In this document: piece by piece, positions 53,784 to 62,817 of the stretch
How positions within the stretch are numbered: the first letter of the stretch is position 1
How the letters are laid out: each line of letters starts with the position of its first letter
Source of the DNA: Burkholderia lata
Lineage (GTDB): Bacteria > Pseudomonadota > Gammaproteobacteria > Burkholderiales > Burkholderiaceae
DNA: 64,000 nucleotides
Direction of reading: 5' to 3'
NCBI RefSeq assembly: GCF_902499335.1
Contig: NZ_CABVQK010000007.1
Location: 372,001 to 436,000 of the forward strand
Program-made: the position numbers and the translations under genes
Notes under the pieces: generated by a model
Database searches by the model: none
The model's input: only the letters and a program-made list of their open reading frames with translations
Told to the model about the DNA's origin: nothing

Positions 53784-54532
53784 ACGGCAACGCGATCGCG
53801 CTTCATGGCGTCGTGCAGCGCTTCGGCGCGCAGACGGTGCTCGACGGCGTCGAGCTGAGCATCGCGGCCGGCGAGCGTCATGCGCTGATCGGGCCGAACG
53901 GCGCGGGCAAGTCGACGCTGTTCGGTGTGATCGCCGGTGCGGTGCGGCCGACGCGCGGGCGCGTCGTGCTGCATGGCGTCGAGCTGCGCGGGCGCGGGCC
54001 GGTGATCGCGAGCCGGCTCGGCATCGGCCGCAGTTTCCAGCAGACGAGCGCATTCGCACGGTTGACCGTGTTCGACAACCTGCGCTGCGCGGCGCTGCAT
54101 GCGCCGGCCGAACGGCGGCGCTGGTGGAACCGGCTGCGCGATTCGGCGTCGGTCGATCTCGCGACCGAGCGCGTGCTGCACGACGTCGGCCTCGATGCGC
54201 ATCGCGACACGCCGGCCGCTGCGCTGAGCTATGCGGAACAGCGCGCGCTCGATCTCGGCATCGCGCTCGCGAGCGGCGCACGCACGCTGCTGCTCGACGA
54301 GCCGACCGCCGGCATGAGCCGGGCGCAGGCGGCGCGGATGATCGCGCTGATTCGTGCGACGACGCAGGGGCGCACGGTACTGCTGATCGAACACGACATG
54401 GATGCGGTGTTCGGCTTCGCCGAACGCATCACGGTGCTCGTGCGCGGCACGGTGGTCGCGACCGGCGCGCCCGATGCGATCCGCACCGATCCGGCCGTGC
54501 GTGCGGCCTATCTGGGGGAGGGCAGCCGGTGA
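53780..54532 (+). CDS. ABC transporter ATPase (LivG-like)
   Basis: 250 residues. The Walker A GPNGAGKST and Walker B LLLDEP are intact, with FQQTSAF as Q-loop and the LivG-type insert around residues 110-128. The signature motif reads L149-S-Y-A-E-Q154, with Ala where LSGGQ/LAYGQ proteins have the second glycine. This motif normally completes the ATP site formed with LivF. ATGA and GTGA overlaps join it to both neighbours. Confidence 0.88.
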   Translation: MNGNAIALHGVVQRFGAQTVLDGVELSIAAGERHALIGPNGAGKSTLFGVIAGAVRPTRGRVVLHGVELRGRGPVIASRLGIGRSFQQTSAFARLTVFDNLRCAALHAPAERRRWWNRLRDSASVDLATERVLHDVGLDAHRDTPAAALSYAEQRALDLGIALASGARTLLLDEPTAGMSRAQAARMIALIRATTQGRTVLLIEHDMDAVFGFAERITVLVRGTVVATGAPDAIRTDPAVRAAYLGEGSR

Positions 54533-55233
54533 GCGCGTTGCTCGACATCCGCGACCTGCGCGCATGGTACGGGCTGCAACCCGTGCTCGACGGTGTCGAC
54601 CTCGCGCTGGCTCCAGGGGAGACGCTCGCGCTGCTCGGCCGCAACGGCTCGGGCCGCTCGACGCTCGCGAAGGCCGTGATGGGGCTCGTGCGCACGACCG
54701 GCTCGGTGCGCATCGCCGGCGCCGAATGCGTGGGGGCACGCACGTTTGAGATCGCGCGGCGCGGCGTCGCTTACGTCGCCGAAAGCCGCGACGTGTTCCC
54801 GCTGCTGACGGTACGCGACAACCTGCGGCTCGGGCTGCGCGGCGCCGGCGGTGCGGCCGAACGCGCGGCGCTCGACCGGCTGTTCGACCGTTTTCCGTTG
54901 CTGGCCGCGCGCGCGGACGTGAAGGCGGGGCGGCTGTCGGGCGGCGAGCAGCAGGTGCTCGCGCTGGTGCGTGCGCTGGCCGCCCGCCCGCGCGTGCTGA
55001 TCGTCGACGAACCGGCGGAAGGGCTCGCGCCGCTCGCGGTCGACGAAGTCGGCGCGTGCCTCGCCGCGCTGCAGGCCGACGGTGTCGCGATCGTGCTGAT
55101 CGAGCAGCGGCTGCAGTTCGCGCCGCGGCTCGCGCGGCGCGTCGCGGTCATGGGGCGCGGACGGATCGTCTACGACGGCGCGCTCGACGGGCTGGGCGGC
55201 GAGGTCGCGAACGCATGGCTGAGCGCCGGCTGA
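54529..55233 (+). CDS. ABC transporter ATPase (LivF-like) with Arg in Walker A
   Basis: 234 residues. Walker A reads G37-R-N-G-S-G-R43-S-T: the ATP-binding lysine is arginine. The signature LSGGEQQ, Walker B VLIVDEP and the LivF block EGLAPLAVDEV are normal. Codon 43 is CGC (54655-54657), so the change from Lys is not a one-base reading slip. No binding-protein gene adjoins this cluster. Substrate is unknown; related systems move amino acids, urea or aromatic acids. Confidence 0.88.
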   Translation: MSALLDIRDLRAWYGLQPVLDGVDLALAPGETLALLGRNGSGRSTLAKAVMGLVRTTGSVRIAGAECVGARTFEIARRGVAYVAESRDVFPLLTVRDNLRLGLRGAGGAAERAALDRLFDRFPLLAARADVKAGRLSGGEQQVLALVRALAARPRVLIVDEPAEGLAPLAVDEVGACLAALQADGVAIVLIEQRLQFAPRLARRVAVMGRGRIVYDGALDGLGGEVANAWLSAG

Positions 55234-55400
55234 CGGCGCGCGAGCGATTGTTCGTAAAACTCCGCCAGTCAATTCGTGTCGAGCCGCTTTATCGCCGCCG
55301 CACCGCACAGTAAATTGCCAGCCATACCGGTTGCACATCGACGTAACAACGCGGCAGCCGGCACCATCCATCGAGAGTCTTCTGACTGAGGAATGAGATC

Positions 55401-56147
55401 ATGAGCAAGCTGGCAAACAAGGTAGCGATCGTCACGGGCGGATCGAAGGGCATCGGCGCGGCGATCGCGAAGGCACTGGCCGCGGAAGGCGCGTCGGTCG
55501 TCGTCAACTACGCGAGCAGCAAGGCGGGCGCCGATGCGGTCGTCAGCGCGATCGTCGAAGCCGGCGGCCGCGCGGTCGCGGTGGGCGGCGACGTGTCGAA
55601 GGCAGCCGACGCGCAGCGCATCGTCGATACGGCGATCGAGTCGTACGGCCGTCTCGATGTGCTCGTCAACAATTCCGGCGTGTACGAATTCGGGGCCATC
55701 GAAGCGATCACCGAAGAGCACTATCGCCGGCAGTTCGACACGAACGTGTTCGGCGTGCTGCTGACCACGCAAGCCGCGGTCAAGCATCTCGGCGAAGGCG
55801 CGAGCATCATCAACATCAGCTCGGTGGTGACCAGCATCACGCCGCCCGCGAGCGCCGTGTACAGCGGCACCAAGGGTGCGGTCGACGCGATCACCGGCGT
55901 GCTCGCGCTCGAACTCGGCCCGCGCAAGATTCGCGTGAACGCGATCAACCCGGGGATGATCGTGACCGAGGGCACGCACAGCGCGGGCATCATCGGTTCC
56001 GATCTCGACAAGCAGGTGCGCAGCGAGACGCCGCTCGGCCGCCTCGGCGAGCCGGACGACATCGCGTCGGTTGCGGTGTTCCTCGCATCGGACGATGCAC
56101 GCTGGATGACCGGCGAGCATCTCGTCGTGAGCGGCGGGTTGAACTGA
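55401..56147 (+). CDS. Short-chain dehydrogenase/reductase
   Basis: 248 residues, classical SDR. NAD(P)-binding TGGSKGIG (12-19), NNSG and the catalytic Y-x-x-x-K in SAVYSGTKGAVD are all present. V-V-V-N-Y-A-S-S after the second strand suggests NADP preference. Many close relatives are annotated as glucose 1-dehydrogenase or 3-oxoacyl-reductase, but the substrate is not readable. It stands alone, preceded by a 167-bp promoter gap, and is convergent with the UPF0303 gene. Confidence 0.88.
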   Translation: MSKLANKVAIVTGGSKGIGAAIAKALAAEGASVVVNYASSKAGADAVVSAIVEAGGRAVAVGGDVSKAADAQRIVDTAIESYGRLDVLVNNSGVYEFGAIEAITEEHYRRQFDTNVFGVLLTTQAAVKHLGEGASIINISSVVTSITPPASAVYSGTKGAVDAITGVLALELGPRKIRVNAINPGMIVTEGTHSAGIIGSDLDKQVRSETPLGRLGEPDDIASVAVFLASDDARWMTGEHLVVSGGLN

Positions 56148-56199
56148 TCGTGCAGGGCGGTGCATCGGCGCGCCCGCGCCGGTCGCGCCGCCCGTATCG

Positions 56200-56694
56200 T
56201 TACGCGTGCATTGCGAGCGCGTAACGGCCGACGTGCCACTGCAGGCTCTCGACGACGAGCGCGTGATTGTGGGCGGAGTCGAGCCCCGCGATCGTCATCG
56301 CGCCGACGATGCCCGCCCCGGCGATCCGCAACGGCACGCCACCGCCGTCGAGCGCATAGTCGTCATCCGACAGCCCCTGCGACTGCAGCGACCAGCCGGC
56401 GCGGCGAAAGCGCTCGCCGACCGCGAGCGAACTGAGGCCGAAGCGCAATACCGTGTTCTGCCGCCGGCGGATCGCGTCGCTGTCGCCTGCGTCGCTGCCG
56501 TCGAGTGCGCAGTAGAACAGCGGTGTCTGCTCGCCGACGATGCTCACCGCGATCGGCAGCCCGCGGCGCGAGGCAAGGTTGACAGCGATTTCACCCAGCC
56601 GGCGAGCGACGGCCGCATCGAAGCGCGGCAGTGCCGGATTCGACGCGTCGTCGTCGAAGGGATGGGGTTCGAGGCGAAAGAGGGTCGTCACCAT
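56200..56694 (-). CDS. UPF0303/haem-degrading-domain family protein at the end of the iol operon
   Basis: 164 residues, GlcG/HbpS-like fold (UPF0303): IAVSIVGEQTPLFYCALDGS and GGVPLRIAGAGIVGAMTIAGL are typical. Function in this setting is unknown. It follows iolB by 82 bp on the same strand, so it may be the last gene of the inositol operon. Confidence 0.78.
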   Translation of the reverse strand: MVTTLFRLEPHPFDDDASNPALPRFDAAVARRLGEIAVNLASRRGLPIAVSIVGEQTPLFYCALDGSDAGDSDAIRRRQNTVLRFGLSSLAVGERFRRAGWSLQSQGLSDDDYALDGGGVPLRIAGAGIVGAMTIAGLDSAHNHALVVESLQWHVGRYALAMHA

Positions 56695-56776
56695 GGCGGC
56701 TCCGTGGCGTCGCCGGCTCTGGGTGCGCGTGCCGGGCGTCGCATCGTCACGGGCCGCGCGCGGGCCCGTCTTTCCA

Positions 56777-57592
56777 TCAGCGCTTCGGCGCGTCGAGCAT
56801 CCACTCGTGCGCGGGATCGTTCTTGAACGCCCACGCGCGGCTCGGCCCGGCCATCACGTTCAGGTAGTACAGGTTGTAGCCGTGCGGCGCGACGACCGGA
56901 TGGTAGCCGCGCGGCACCATCACGACGTCGTGGTCCTCGACCGCGCATGCTTCGTCGAGGCTGCGGTCGTCCGTGTACACGCGCTGGAACGCGAAACCCT
57001 GCGGCGGATCGATCCGGTGGTAATAGGTTTCCTCGAGCGACGTTTCTTCAGGCGCCGCGTCGCGGTCGTGCTTGTGCGGCGGATAGCTGCTCGAATGGCT
57101 GGCCGGCGTGACGACCTCGACCACGAGCAGCCGGTCGGCCGCCGGGTTGTCGCCCATCAGGATGTCGCACACGTAGCGCGTATTGGTGCCTTGCCCGCGT
57201 ACCGAGCGGCGCATCCGTTCGCCGTCGAGGCGTTGCACGGGCTTGTCGCCGCTCGCGTACGGCGCGGTGCACAGCGCGATTTCCGCATCGCGCGTCGCGA
57301 CCAGCGTGACCGTCTTGTCGCCCGGCACGTATAGCGCGTCCGGCGACACGTCCTCGAAGACGCTGTCGCGCTTGCCGAGCGCATCGTAGGTTGTGCCGTC
57401 GATGTCCGCGCGCACCGTGCCCGTGAGCACGACGACGCACAGCTCGCGCGCGCCGGTGTCGAGCGTTTCGGTGTCGCCGGCCTTCAGGCGCAGCGCACGG
57501 AAACCGACGTGCTTCCAGCCGGCCGACTCGGGCGTGACGTTGCAGATTTCGCGGTCGGCAGAGGCTTTGACCAGCAGGGGAGAAATCGTCAT
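56777..57592 (-). CDS. iolB: 5-deoxy-glucuronate isomerase
   Basis: 271 residues, bicupin enzyme of myo-inositol breakdown, turning 5-deoxyglucuronate into 5-dehydro-2-deoxygluconate. Metal ligands lie in PPHKHDRDAAPEETSLEETYYHR, and GYHPVVAPHGYNLYYLNVMAG is the family's C-terminal block. It is fourth in the run iolC-iolD-iolE-iolB. Confidence 0.94.
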   Translation of the reverse strand: MTISPLLVKASADREICNVTPESAGWKHVGFRALRLKAGDTETLDTGARELCVVVLTGTVRADIDGTTYDALGKRDSVFEDVSPDALYVPGDKTVTLVATRDAEIALCTAPYASGDKPVQRLDGERMRRSVRGQGTNTRYVCDILMGDNPAADRLLVVEVVTPASHSSSYPPHKHDRDAAPEETSLEETYYHRIDPPQGFAFQRVYTDDRSLDEACAVEDHDVVMVPRGYHPVVAPHGYNLYYLNVMAGPSRAWAFKNDPAHEWMLDAPKR

Positions 57593-57636
57593 GGGGTGGG
57601 GCTCCGCAACAGGGTAGGGCTCATGCGTTCACGCGC

Positions 57637-58566
57637 TTACGCGCTCAACCGGTCGACGATCGCGCGCAGCGATTCGTAGCCTTTCTTCGCATACGCATAG
57701 CTCGGCGCGACGGCCGGATCCTGCTCGGCCTCGACGACGAGCCAGCCTTCGTAGCCGGCGTCCTTCAGCGTGTGCAGTGTCGCCTCGTAGTCGAGCGCGC
57801 CGTCGCCCGGCACCGTGAAGGTGCCGTTGATCACGCCGTTCAGGAAGCTCCAGCCGTCGTTGCGCGCCTGCGTGACGACCTGCGGCCGCACGTCCTTGCA
57901 ATGCACGTGGGCCACGCGCGACACATGCTTCTTCAGCAGTGTCACCGGGTTGGCCGCGCCACCGAAATACGCGTGGCCGGTATCGAACAGCAGGAAGACT
58001 TTCGCCGGGTCGGTCAGCGCCATCAGCCGGTCGACGTCGTCGGGCGACTCGACGTACGCGCCCATGTGATGATGGTAGGCGAGCTTGATGCCGTACGTGT
58101 CGAGCAGGTGCGCGCCGAACGCGTCGAGGCGTGCCGCGTAGCGCCGCCAGGCGTCGTCGTCGACGAAGCGCGGCCGCTTCGCGACCGGCGTGTCGATGTT
58201 GCCCTGGATCGTGCCCGCGCATTCACCGTAGACCACCACCTTCACGTCGTTGTACTGCAGCTTCGTCATGTGCGCGCGGCAGCGCTCGACTTCCGAGGCG
58301 ACCGCCTCGGCGTCGCTCATGCCCGGCTCGACCTCGGCGAGGAAACCCGAATACCAGCCCGACACGCACACGAGCCCGAACTCGGCGAGCTTCGCCTTCA
58401 GCTCGGGGCCCGTCTTCGGAAACTTGTTGCCGAGCTCGAAGCCCGCGTAGCCGATCTCGGCGCCTTCCTTCAATGCCGTTTCGAGCGGCGTCTCGCCGCC
58501 GAGCGACGGCAGGTCGTCGTTCATCCACGACAGGGGATTGATACCGATGCGGACGTTCCAGCTCAT
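57637..58566 (-). CDS. iolE: Inosose dehydratase
   Basis: 309 residues, TIM-barrel enzyme removing water from scyllo-inosose to give 3D-trihydroxycyclohexane-1,2-dione. IGINPLSWMNDDLPSLGGETPLE at the N-terminus and HHHMGAYVESPDDVDRLM with DTGHAYFGG carry the metal ligands. Start is MSWNVRIGI (ATG at 58566). It lies 61 bp after iolD and 44 bp before iolB. Confidence 0.94.
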   Translation of the reverse strand: MSWNVRIGINPLSWMNDDLPSLGGETPLETALKEGAEIGYAGFELGNKFPKTGPELKAKLAEFGLVCVSGWYSGFLAEVEPGMSDAEAVASEVERCRAHMTKLQYNDVKVVVYGECAGTIQGNIDTPVAKRPRFVDDDAWRRYAARLDAFGAHLLDTYGIKLAYHHHMGAYVESPDDVDRLMALTDPAKVFLLFDTGHAYFGGAANPVTLLKKHVSRVAHVHCKDVRPQVVTQARNDGWSFLNGVINGTFTVPGDGALDYEATLHTLKDAGYEGWLVVEAEQDPAVAPSYAYAKKGYESLRAIVDRLSA

Positions 58567-58627
58567 GGCGTGCTTCCTTGGTTCGAATGTGTTTTTCGCG
58601 GGGAGGGTTCGTGGGCAGTGCGCGCCA

Positions 58628-60538
58628 TCAGCGCCGCTGCCGGGTCTTCGCATCGAGATACGCGCGGTGCGCTGCGTCGACGCCGGTGCGTTCGGACACC
58701 TGCGGCACCGCGACTTCCCACCATGCGCCGCCGTCGTCGGTCGTGCGCCGGTGCGTGGTATCGATCACGAGCACCTGGCTCTTCTTCGCGGCGCGGGCGC
58801 GCTTCATCTCGCTGCGCAGCTCGCCGATGTCGCGCACGTGCACGGCTTCGGCACCCATCGCGCGCGCATGCATCGCGAAATCGATCGTCGAGCGCTCGCC
58901 GCCTTCCGGCACGCAGTCGTCGAGCATGTTGTTGAAGCTCGCGCCGCCGCAGTTCAGTTGCAGCCGCTCGATGCAGCCGTAGCCGCGGTTGTCGAGGATC
59001 ACGACGATGATCTTGCGACCGAGCATCACCGACGTCGCGAGTTCCGCGTTGAGCATCATGTACGAGCCGTCGCCGACGATCACGATCACTTCGCGCTCGG
59101 GCCGCGCGAGCTTCGCGCCGAGGCCGCCCGCGACCTCGTAGCCCATGCACGAATACGCATAGTCCATGTGGTAGTTGCCCGGCACGCCGCTGCGCCACAG
59201 CTTGTGCAACTCGGCCGGCAGCGTGCCGGCCGCGCACACGACGAGGTCGTCGCGCGCGCTGTCGAGTCCCGCGTCGGTTGCGGAATCGCGCACCGCGCCG
59301 ATCACTTCCGCGTCGTACGGGAGCGTGTCTTTCGGCACGCGCGTCGTGAGTTCGGTCACGCGTGCACTCCAAGCGGCGGCCTGGTCGCGGCTGCCTGCGG
59401 TCCAGGCCGGATCGGCATGCCAGCCGGCCAGCGCGGCCGACAGCTGGCCGAGGCCCGTGCGCGCATCGGCCACCAGTTGATGGCCGCGTTTCTTGCCCGC
59501 GTCGAACGGCTGCACGTTCAGGCTCAATAGCGTGGCATTGCCATAGAGCGCGTGCGAGCCGGTCGTGAAGTCCTGCAGCCGCGTGCCGACCGCGAACACC
59601 ACGTCGGCCTGCGCGGCCGCGTGGTTCGCGGCGGGCGAGCCCGTCACGCCGATCGACCCGAGATTCAGCGGATGGTCCCACGCGAGGCTGCCCTTGCCGG
59701 CCTGCGATTCGGCGACCGGCACGCCATGCGTATCGGCGAACGCGCGCAGCGCGTCCCACGCCTGGCTGTACAGCACGCCGCCGCCCGCGACGATCAGCGG
59801 CTTCTTCGCGGCCTTCAGCACGTCGAGCGCATCGGCGAGCTCGAGCGCGTCGGCCGGCGGCCGGCGCATCCGGATCACCGGCGGCGCGAAGAAATCCTCG
59901 GGCCAGTCGTACGCGAAGGTCTGCACGTCCTGCGGCAGCGCGAGGCACACCGGGCCGCACTGCGCGGGATCGGTCATCACCTGGATCGCGCGCGGCAGCG
60001 CGACGAGCAGCTGCTCGGGCGACGTGATCCGGTCGAAGTAGCGCGTCACCGGCCGGAAGCAGTCGTTCGCGCTGACGTCGCCTTGCTCGAAATCCTCGAC
60101 CTGCTGCAGCACGGGGTCGGGCAGGCGCGACACGAACACATCGCCGGGCAACAGCAGCAGCGGCAGCCGGCCGACGTGCGCGAGCGCGGCCGACGTCAGC
60201 ATGTTGGTCGCGCCGGGGCCGATGCTCGACGTCGCGGCCATCATCCGCTGGCGGAAATTCGCTTTCGCGAACGCGACGGCCGCATTGGCCATCCCTTGCT
60301 CGTTGTGGGCGCGGAAGGTCGGCAGCCGGTCCTTTTCCGCGTGCAGCGCCTCGCCGAGCCCGGCCACGTTGCCGTGACCGAAGATCGCGAACACGCCGCC
60401 GCAGTACGGCAGGATCTCGGTGCGGCCGTCGGGCTGGACGACTTCGGCGCGCAGGGCGGCCAGGTAGCGCACGAGCGCCTGGCTGACGGTCAGTCTTACG
60501 GTAGAGGTCATGTCGGTCGATGAAGAGGAATGGGTCAT
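58628..60538 (-). CDS. iolD: 3D-(3,5/4)-trihydroxycyclohexane-1,2-dione acylhydrolase (ThDP enzyme)
   Basis: 636 residues from the ATG at 60538, 13 bp after iolC; an ATG at 60511 (MTSTVRLTVSQ) would shorten it by nine residues and is nearly as likely. It opens the inositol-derived ring to 5-deoxyglucuronate. Thiamin-diphosphate enzyme features: the glutamate-containing RAHNEQGMANAAVAFAK in the N-terminal domain and the cofactor motif GDGSYMMLNAE ... LDNRGYG in the C-terminal domain. Full length for IolD. Confidence 0.93.
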   Translation of the reverse strand: MTHSSSSTDMTSTVRLTVSQALVRYLAALRAEVVQPDGRTEILPYCGGVFAIFGHGNVAGLGEALHAEKDRLPTFRAHNEQGMANAAVAFAKANFRQRMMAATSSIGPGATNMLTSAALAHVGRLPLLLLPGDVFVSRLPDPVLQQVEDFEQGDVSANDCFRPVTRYFDRITSPEQLLVALPRAIQVMTDPAQCGPVCLALPQDVQTFAYDWPEDFFAPPVIRMRRPPADALELADALDVLKAAKKPLIVAGGGVLYSQAWDALRAFADTHGVPVAESQAGKGSLAWDHPLNLGSIGVTGSPAANHAAAQADVVFAVGTRLQDFTTGSHALYGNATLLSLNVQPFDAGKKRGHQLVADARTGLGQLSAALAGWHADPAWTAGSRDQAAAWSARVTELTTRVPKDTLPYDAEVIGAVRDSATDAGLDSARDDLVVCAAGTLPAELHKLWRSGVPGNYHMDYAYSCMGYEVAGGLGAKLARPEREVIVIVGDGSYMMLNAELATSVMLGRKIIVVILDNRGYGCIERLQLNCGGASFNNMLDDCVPEGGERSTIDFAMHARAMGAEAVHVRDIGELRSEMKRARAAKKSQVLVIDTTHRRTTDDGGAWWEVAVPQVSERTGVDAAHRAYLDAKTRQRR

Positions 60539-60551
60539 CGCGGGCGTCGCG

Positions 60552-62510
60552 TCAGGCCGCGGCGGCGCGGGCGGCCGCGGCACGTCGGCCGAGCCACGCG
60601 TCGACCAGCTGCGCGAAGTTGCCGGCGACTTCGTCGATCAGCGCCTGGTCGTCGATCCGGCCGGCGAACCAGTTCAGCGATGCATCGGCCCACAGCGTGC
60701 GCCCGACCATGAAGCCCTTGACGATCGGGTTGGTCGCCGAGCGGAAGCTGTCGACGAGGTATTGCAGCGGCTGGTTCAGCCCGAGGATCACCGCGCCACG
60801 GCAGTGCGGGTCGCGCTCGGCGATCAGCGCGGCGAGCCGCGCCCAGCCGTCGGCGCTCAGCGGCGTGAGCTTCCACCATTCGGGCATCACGCCGAGGTTG
60901 TAGAAGCGCGCGATCGTGCGCAGCACCGCATCGTCCTCGGTGCCGGCCGGCGTGACCGCGCGCGGCGGAATCATTTCCAGCAGCAGCTCGTTGCCGCTGG
61001 CGCGCGTGGCTTCCCACAGTTCCAGCACGCGCTGCTCCTGTTCGACGCGCAGGTCGACCTGGTCGTCGGGGTGATAGTGAACGAGGCACTTCACGACCTG
61101 TTCGGTCGGCCAGTGCGTGAGCGACGAGCCCACCGAGCGCGTTTCGTCGAAACGCAGCGGCCGCGAGCCCGGCAGCTCGACCGGGCGGCCGACCCACCAG
61201 CCGCGTCCGGTGGCCGACGCAAGCGCGTCGCTGCCGTAGCCGCCACCGTCGATCAGCACGCCGACGTGGCCTTCGAGATGGCGATCGCGCTCGACCTGTT
61301 CGACCGCGCGCACGAGCAGGCGCTTCAGCGTCTTGATCCGCGCTTCGTCCGCGCCTGCCTGCACCGCGAGTTCGTAGAACTGGCTGCGATGGTCGAACGC
61401 CATCACGCACAGCTCGTTCCATTCGCGGCGCGGCACCGTCACGCGATGCAGGTGCGCGAGCGTGCGGTCGGCGTCGACCACCGGATTGCGGCTGCCGTCG
61501 AACCAGTGCGCGAGTTCGGCCGGCGTCGGCATCGCGGCCGAGCACGCGTGACGCGACACGACGATCGCGCCGCACGCGTTCGCGATGCGCGTCGACTCGG
61601 CCCAGTCGCGGCCGCGCAGCAGCCCCGACAGCAGGCCCGACAGGAACGCGTCGCCCGCGCCGAGCACGTTGAGCACCTCGACGCGTTCGCCGAGGTAGGT
61701 CGGTGCATCGTCGATGCGGGCGGGAATGTCGCCTTCGATCACGCAGCAGCCGAGCGCGCCGCGCTTGACGACCAGCGTCGCATTCGTGATCTTGCGCACC
61801 GCCTGCAACGAACCGATCACGTCGTGCGGCACGCCGCCCGCGATCAGGAATTCCTCCTCGGTGCCGACCAGCAGGTCGAATTCGCCGAGCACCTGCTGCA
61901 GTTGCCGCGTCACCTGCGCGTCCGGCACGTAGCGGTTTTCGCCCGCGCCGCGCGCGGTCAGTCCCCACAGCACGGGCCGGTAGTCGATGTCGAGGATCCG
62001 CACGACGCCATGGCGGCGTGCATAACCGAGCGCGGTCAGCGACGCCTCGCGCGTGCCCGGCGTCGACAGGTGCGTGCCGGTGATCGCCAGCGCGCGGCAG
62101 CCCGCGATGAAGTCTTCGCTGATCTCGTCGGCGCGCACGGCCATGTCCGCACAGTTCTCGCGCACGAACAGCAGCGGGAACGTGTCGCGATCCTTCAGCC
62201 CGAGCAGCACCAGCGCGGTGAGGCGCTCGCGGTCGGTCTGCAGCTGGCTCGTGTCGCAGCCTTCGCGCTCGAGCGTTTCACGCAGGAAGCGGCCCATCTG
62301 CTCGTCGCCGACGCGCGAGATCATCGCGGTCTTCAGCCCGAGCCGGGCCACGCCGAACGCGACGTTGCCGGACGAGCCGCCGAGATACATCTGGAAGCTG
62401 CGCGCGTCCTCCAGGCGGCTGCCGTACTGCTGCGCATAGAGATCCACGGCCACGCGGCCGAGGCAGGCGAGATCGATGGGGCGGTCACTCGGAAAGTTCA
62501 GCAGGCTCAT
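60552..62510 (-). CDS. iolC: Bifunctional 5-dehydro-2-deoxygluconokinase / DUF2090 aldolase-type protein
   Basis: 652 residues. Residues about 1-325 form a PfkB-family sugar kinase (YLGGSSGNVAFGVARLG and the catalytic VLNVLGAGDAFLSGLLSG). Residues about 335-645 are a DUF2090 domain (ELCVMAFDHRSQFYELA ... KGFMVGRTLWADA), proposed to be the aldolase that cleaves the phosphorylated product, replacing a separate IolJ. First gene of the minus-strand inositol operon. The start MSLLNFPSDRPI is at 62510. Confidence 0.92.
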   Translation of the reverse strand: MSLLNFPSDRPIDLACLGRVAVDLYAQQYGSRLEDARSFQMYLGGSSGNVAFGVARLGLKTAMISRVGDEQMGRFLRETLEREGCDTSQLQTDRERLTALVLLGLKDRDTFPLLFVRENCADMAVRADEISEDFIAGCRALAITGTHLSTPGTREASLTALGYARRHGVVRILDIDYRPVLWGLTARGAGENRYVPDAQVTRQLQQVLGEFDLLVGTEEEFLIAGGVPHDVIGSLQAVRKITNATLVVKRGALGCCVIEGDIPARIDDAPTYLGERVEVLNVLGAGDAFLSGLLSGLLRGRDWAESTRIANACGAIVVSRHACSAAMPTPAELAHWFDGSRNPVVDADRTLAHLHRVTVPRREWNELCVMAFDHRSQFYELAVQAGADEARIKTLKRLLVRAVEQVERDRHLEGHVGVLIDGGGYGSDALASATGRGWWVGRPVELPGSRPLRFDETRSVGSSLTHWPTEQVVKCLVHYHPDDQVDLRVEQEQRVLELWEATRASGNELLLEMIPPRAVTPAGTEDDAVLRTIARFYNLGVMPEWWKLTPLSADGWARLAALIAERDPHCRGAVILGLNQPLQYLVDSFRSATNPIVKGFMVGRTLWADASLNWFAGRIDDQALIDEVAGNFAQLVDAWLGRRAAAARAAAA

Positions 62511-62655
62511 ATCACGTGTCACGCTCGCGGCCGGCGTTCGGCGATGCCGGCAGATTAGGGGACCGATCCATCGGTGGCGATCCGCAACGTGTGCTGCACG
62601 ACGCGGGACTGCCTGCCGCAAGGAATCGGGCTACGGAACGGAGTCTAGACTTTTT

Positions 62656-62669
62656 GGAAATCCAGTTCC
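62656..62669. promoter_or_regulatory. IolR-type operator 1 (GGAA-N6-TTCC, exact)
   Basis: GGAA (62656-62659), six bases, TTCC (62666-62669): an exact match to the palindrome reported for the RpiR-family repressor IolR of Sinorhizobium meliloti. It lies between the divergent iolC and transport promoters. The regulator gene itself is not in the window. Confidence 0.6.
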
Positions 62670-62685
62670 CTAGGTGAAATCACGT

Positions 62686-62699
62686 AGAAATAAATTTCC
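62686..62699. promoter_or_regulatory. IolR-type operator 2 (AGAA-N6-TTCC, 7 of 8 positions)
   Basis: AGAA (62686-62689), six bases, TTCC (62696-62699). Its centre is 30 bp from operator 1, close to three helical turns, so two dimers could bind on one face. GAAAT-AA-ATTTC (62687-62698) is a perfect dyad within it. Confidence 0.5.
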
Positions 62700-62817
62700 A
62701 AATTTTCGAGGAAGTGATCTACAGTTTCATCCGGATGCTTCAGTCCGTATCGGACTCGGCCCGGCGGCGCGCAACGCGCCGTCTTCCGCCCCCCGGAGAT
62801 GAGGAGACAGATTGATC

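Larger units (their letters stand above)
62511..62817. promoter_or_regulatory. Divergent iol / sugar-transport control region (307 bp)
   Basis: No gene. The GC-rich half next to iolC is followed by an AT-rich centre (about 62646-62730) that must hold both promoters and contains the two GGAA-N6-TTCC-type sites listed separately. GAGGAG at 62801-62806 is the binding-protein RBS. Confidence 0.7.

Noticed and set aside
56155..56193. GC-rich hairpin after the SDR gene
   Set aside because: Several alternative short stems of GGGCGG/CCGCCC type are expected by chance at this base composition.
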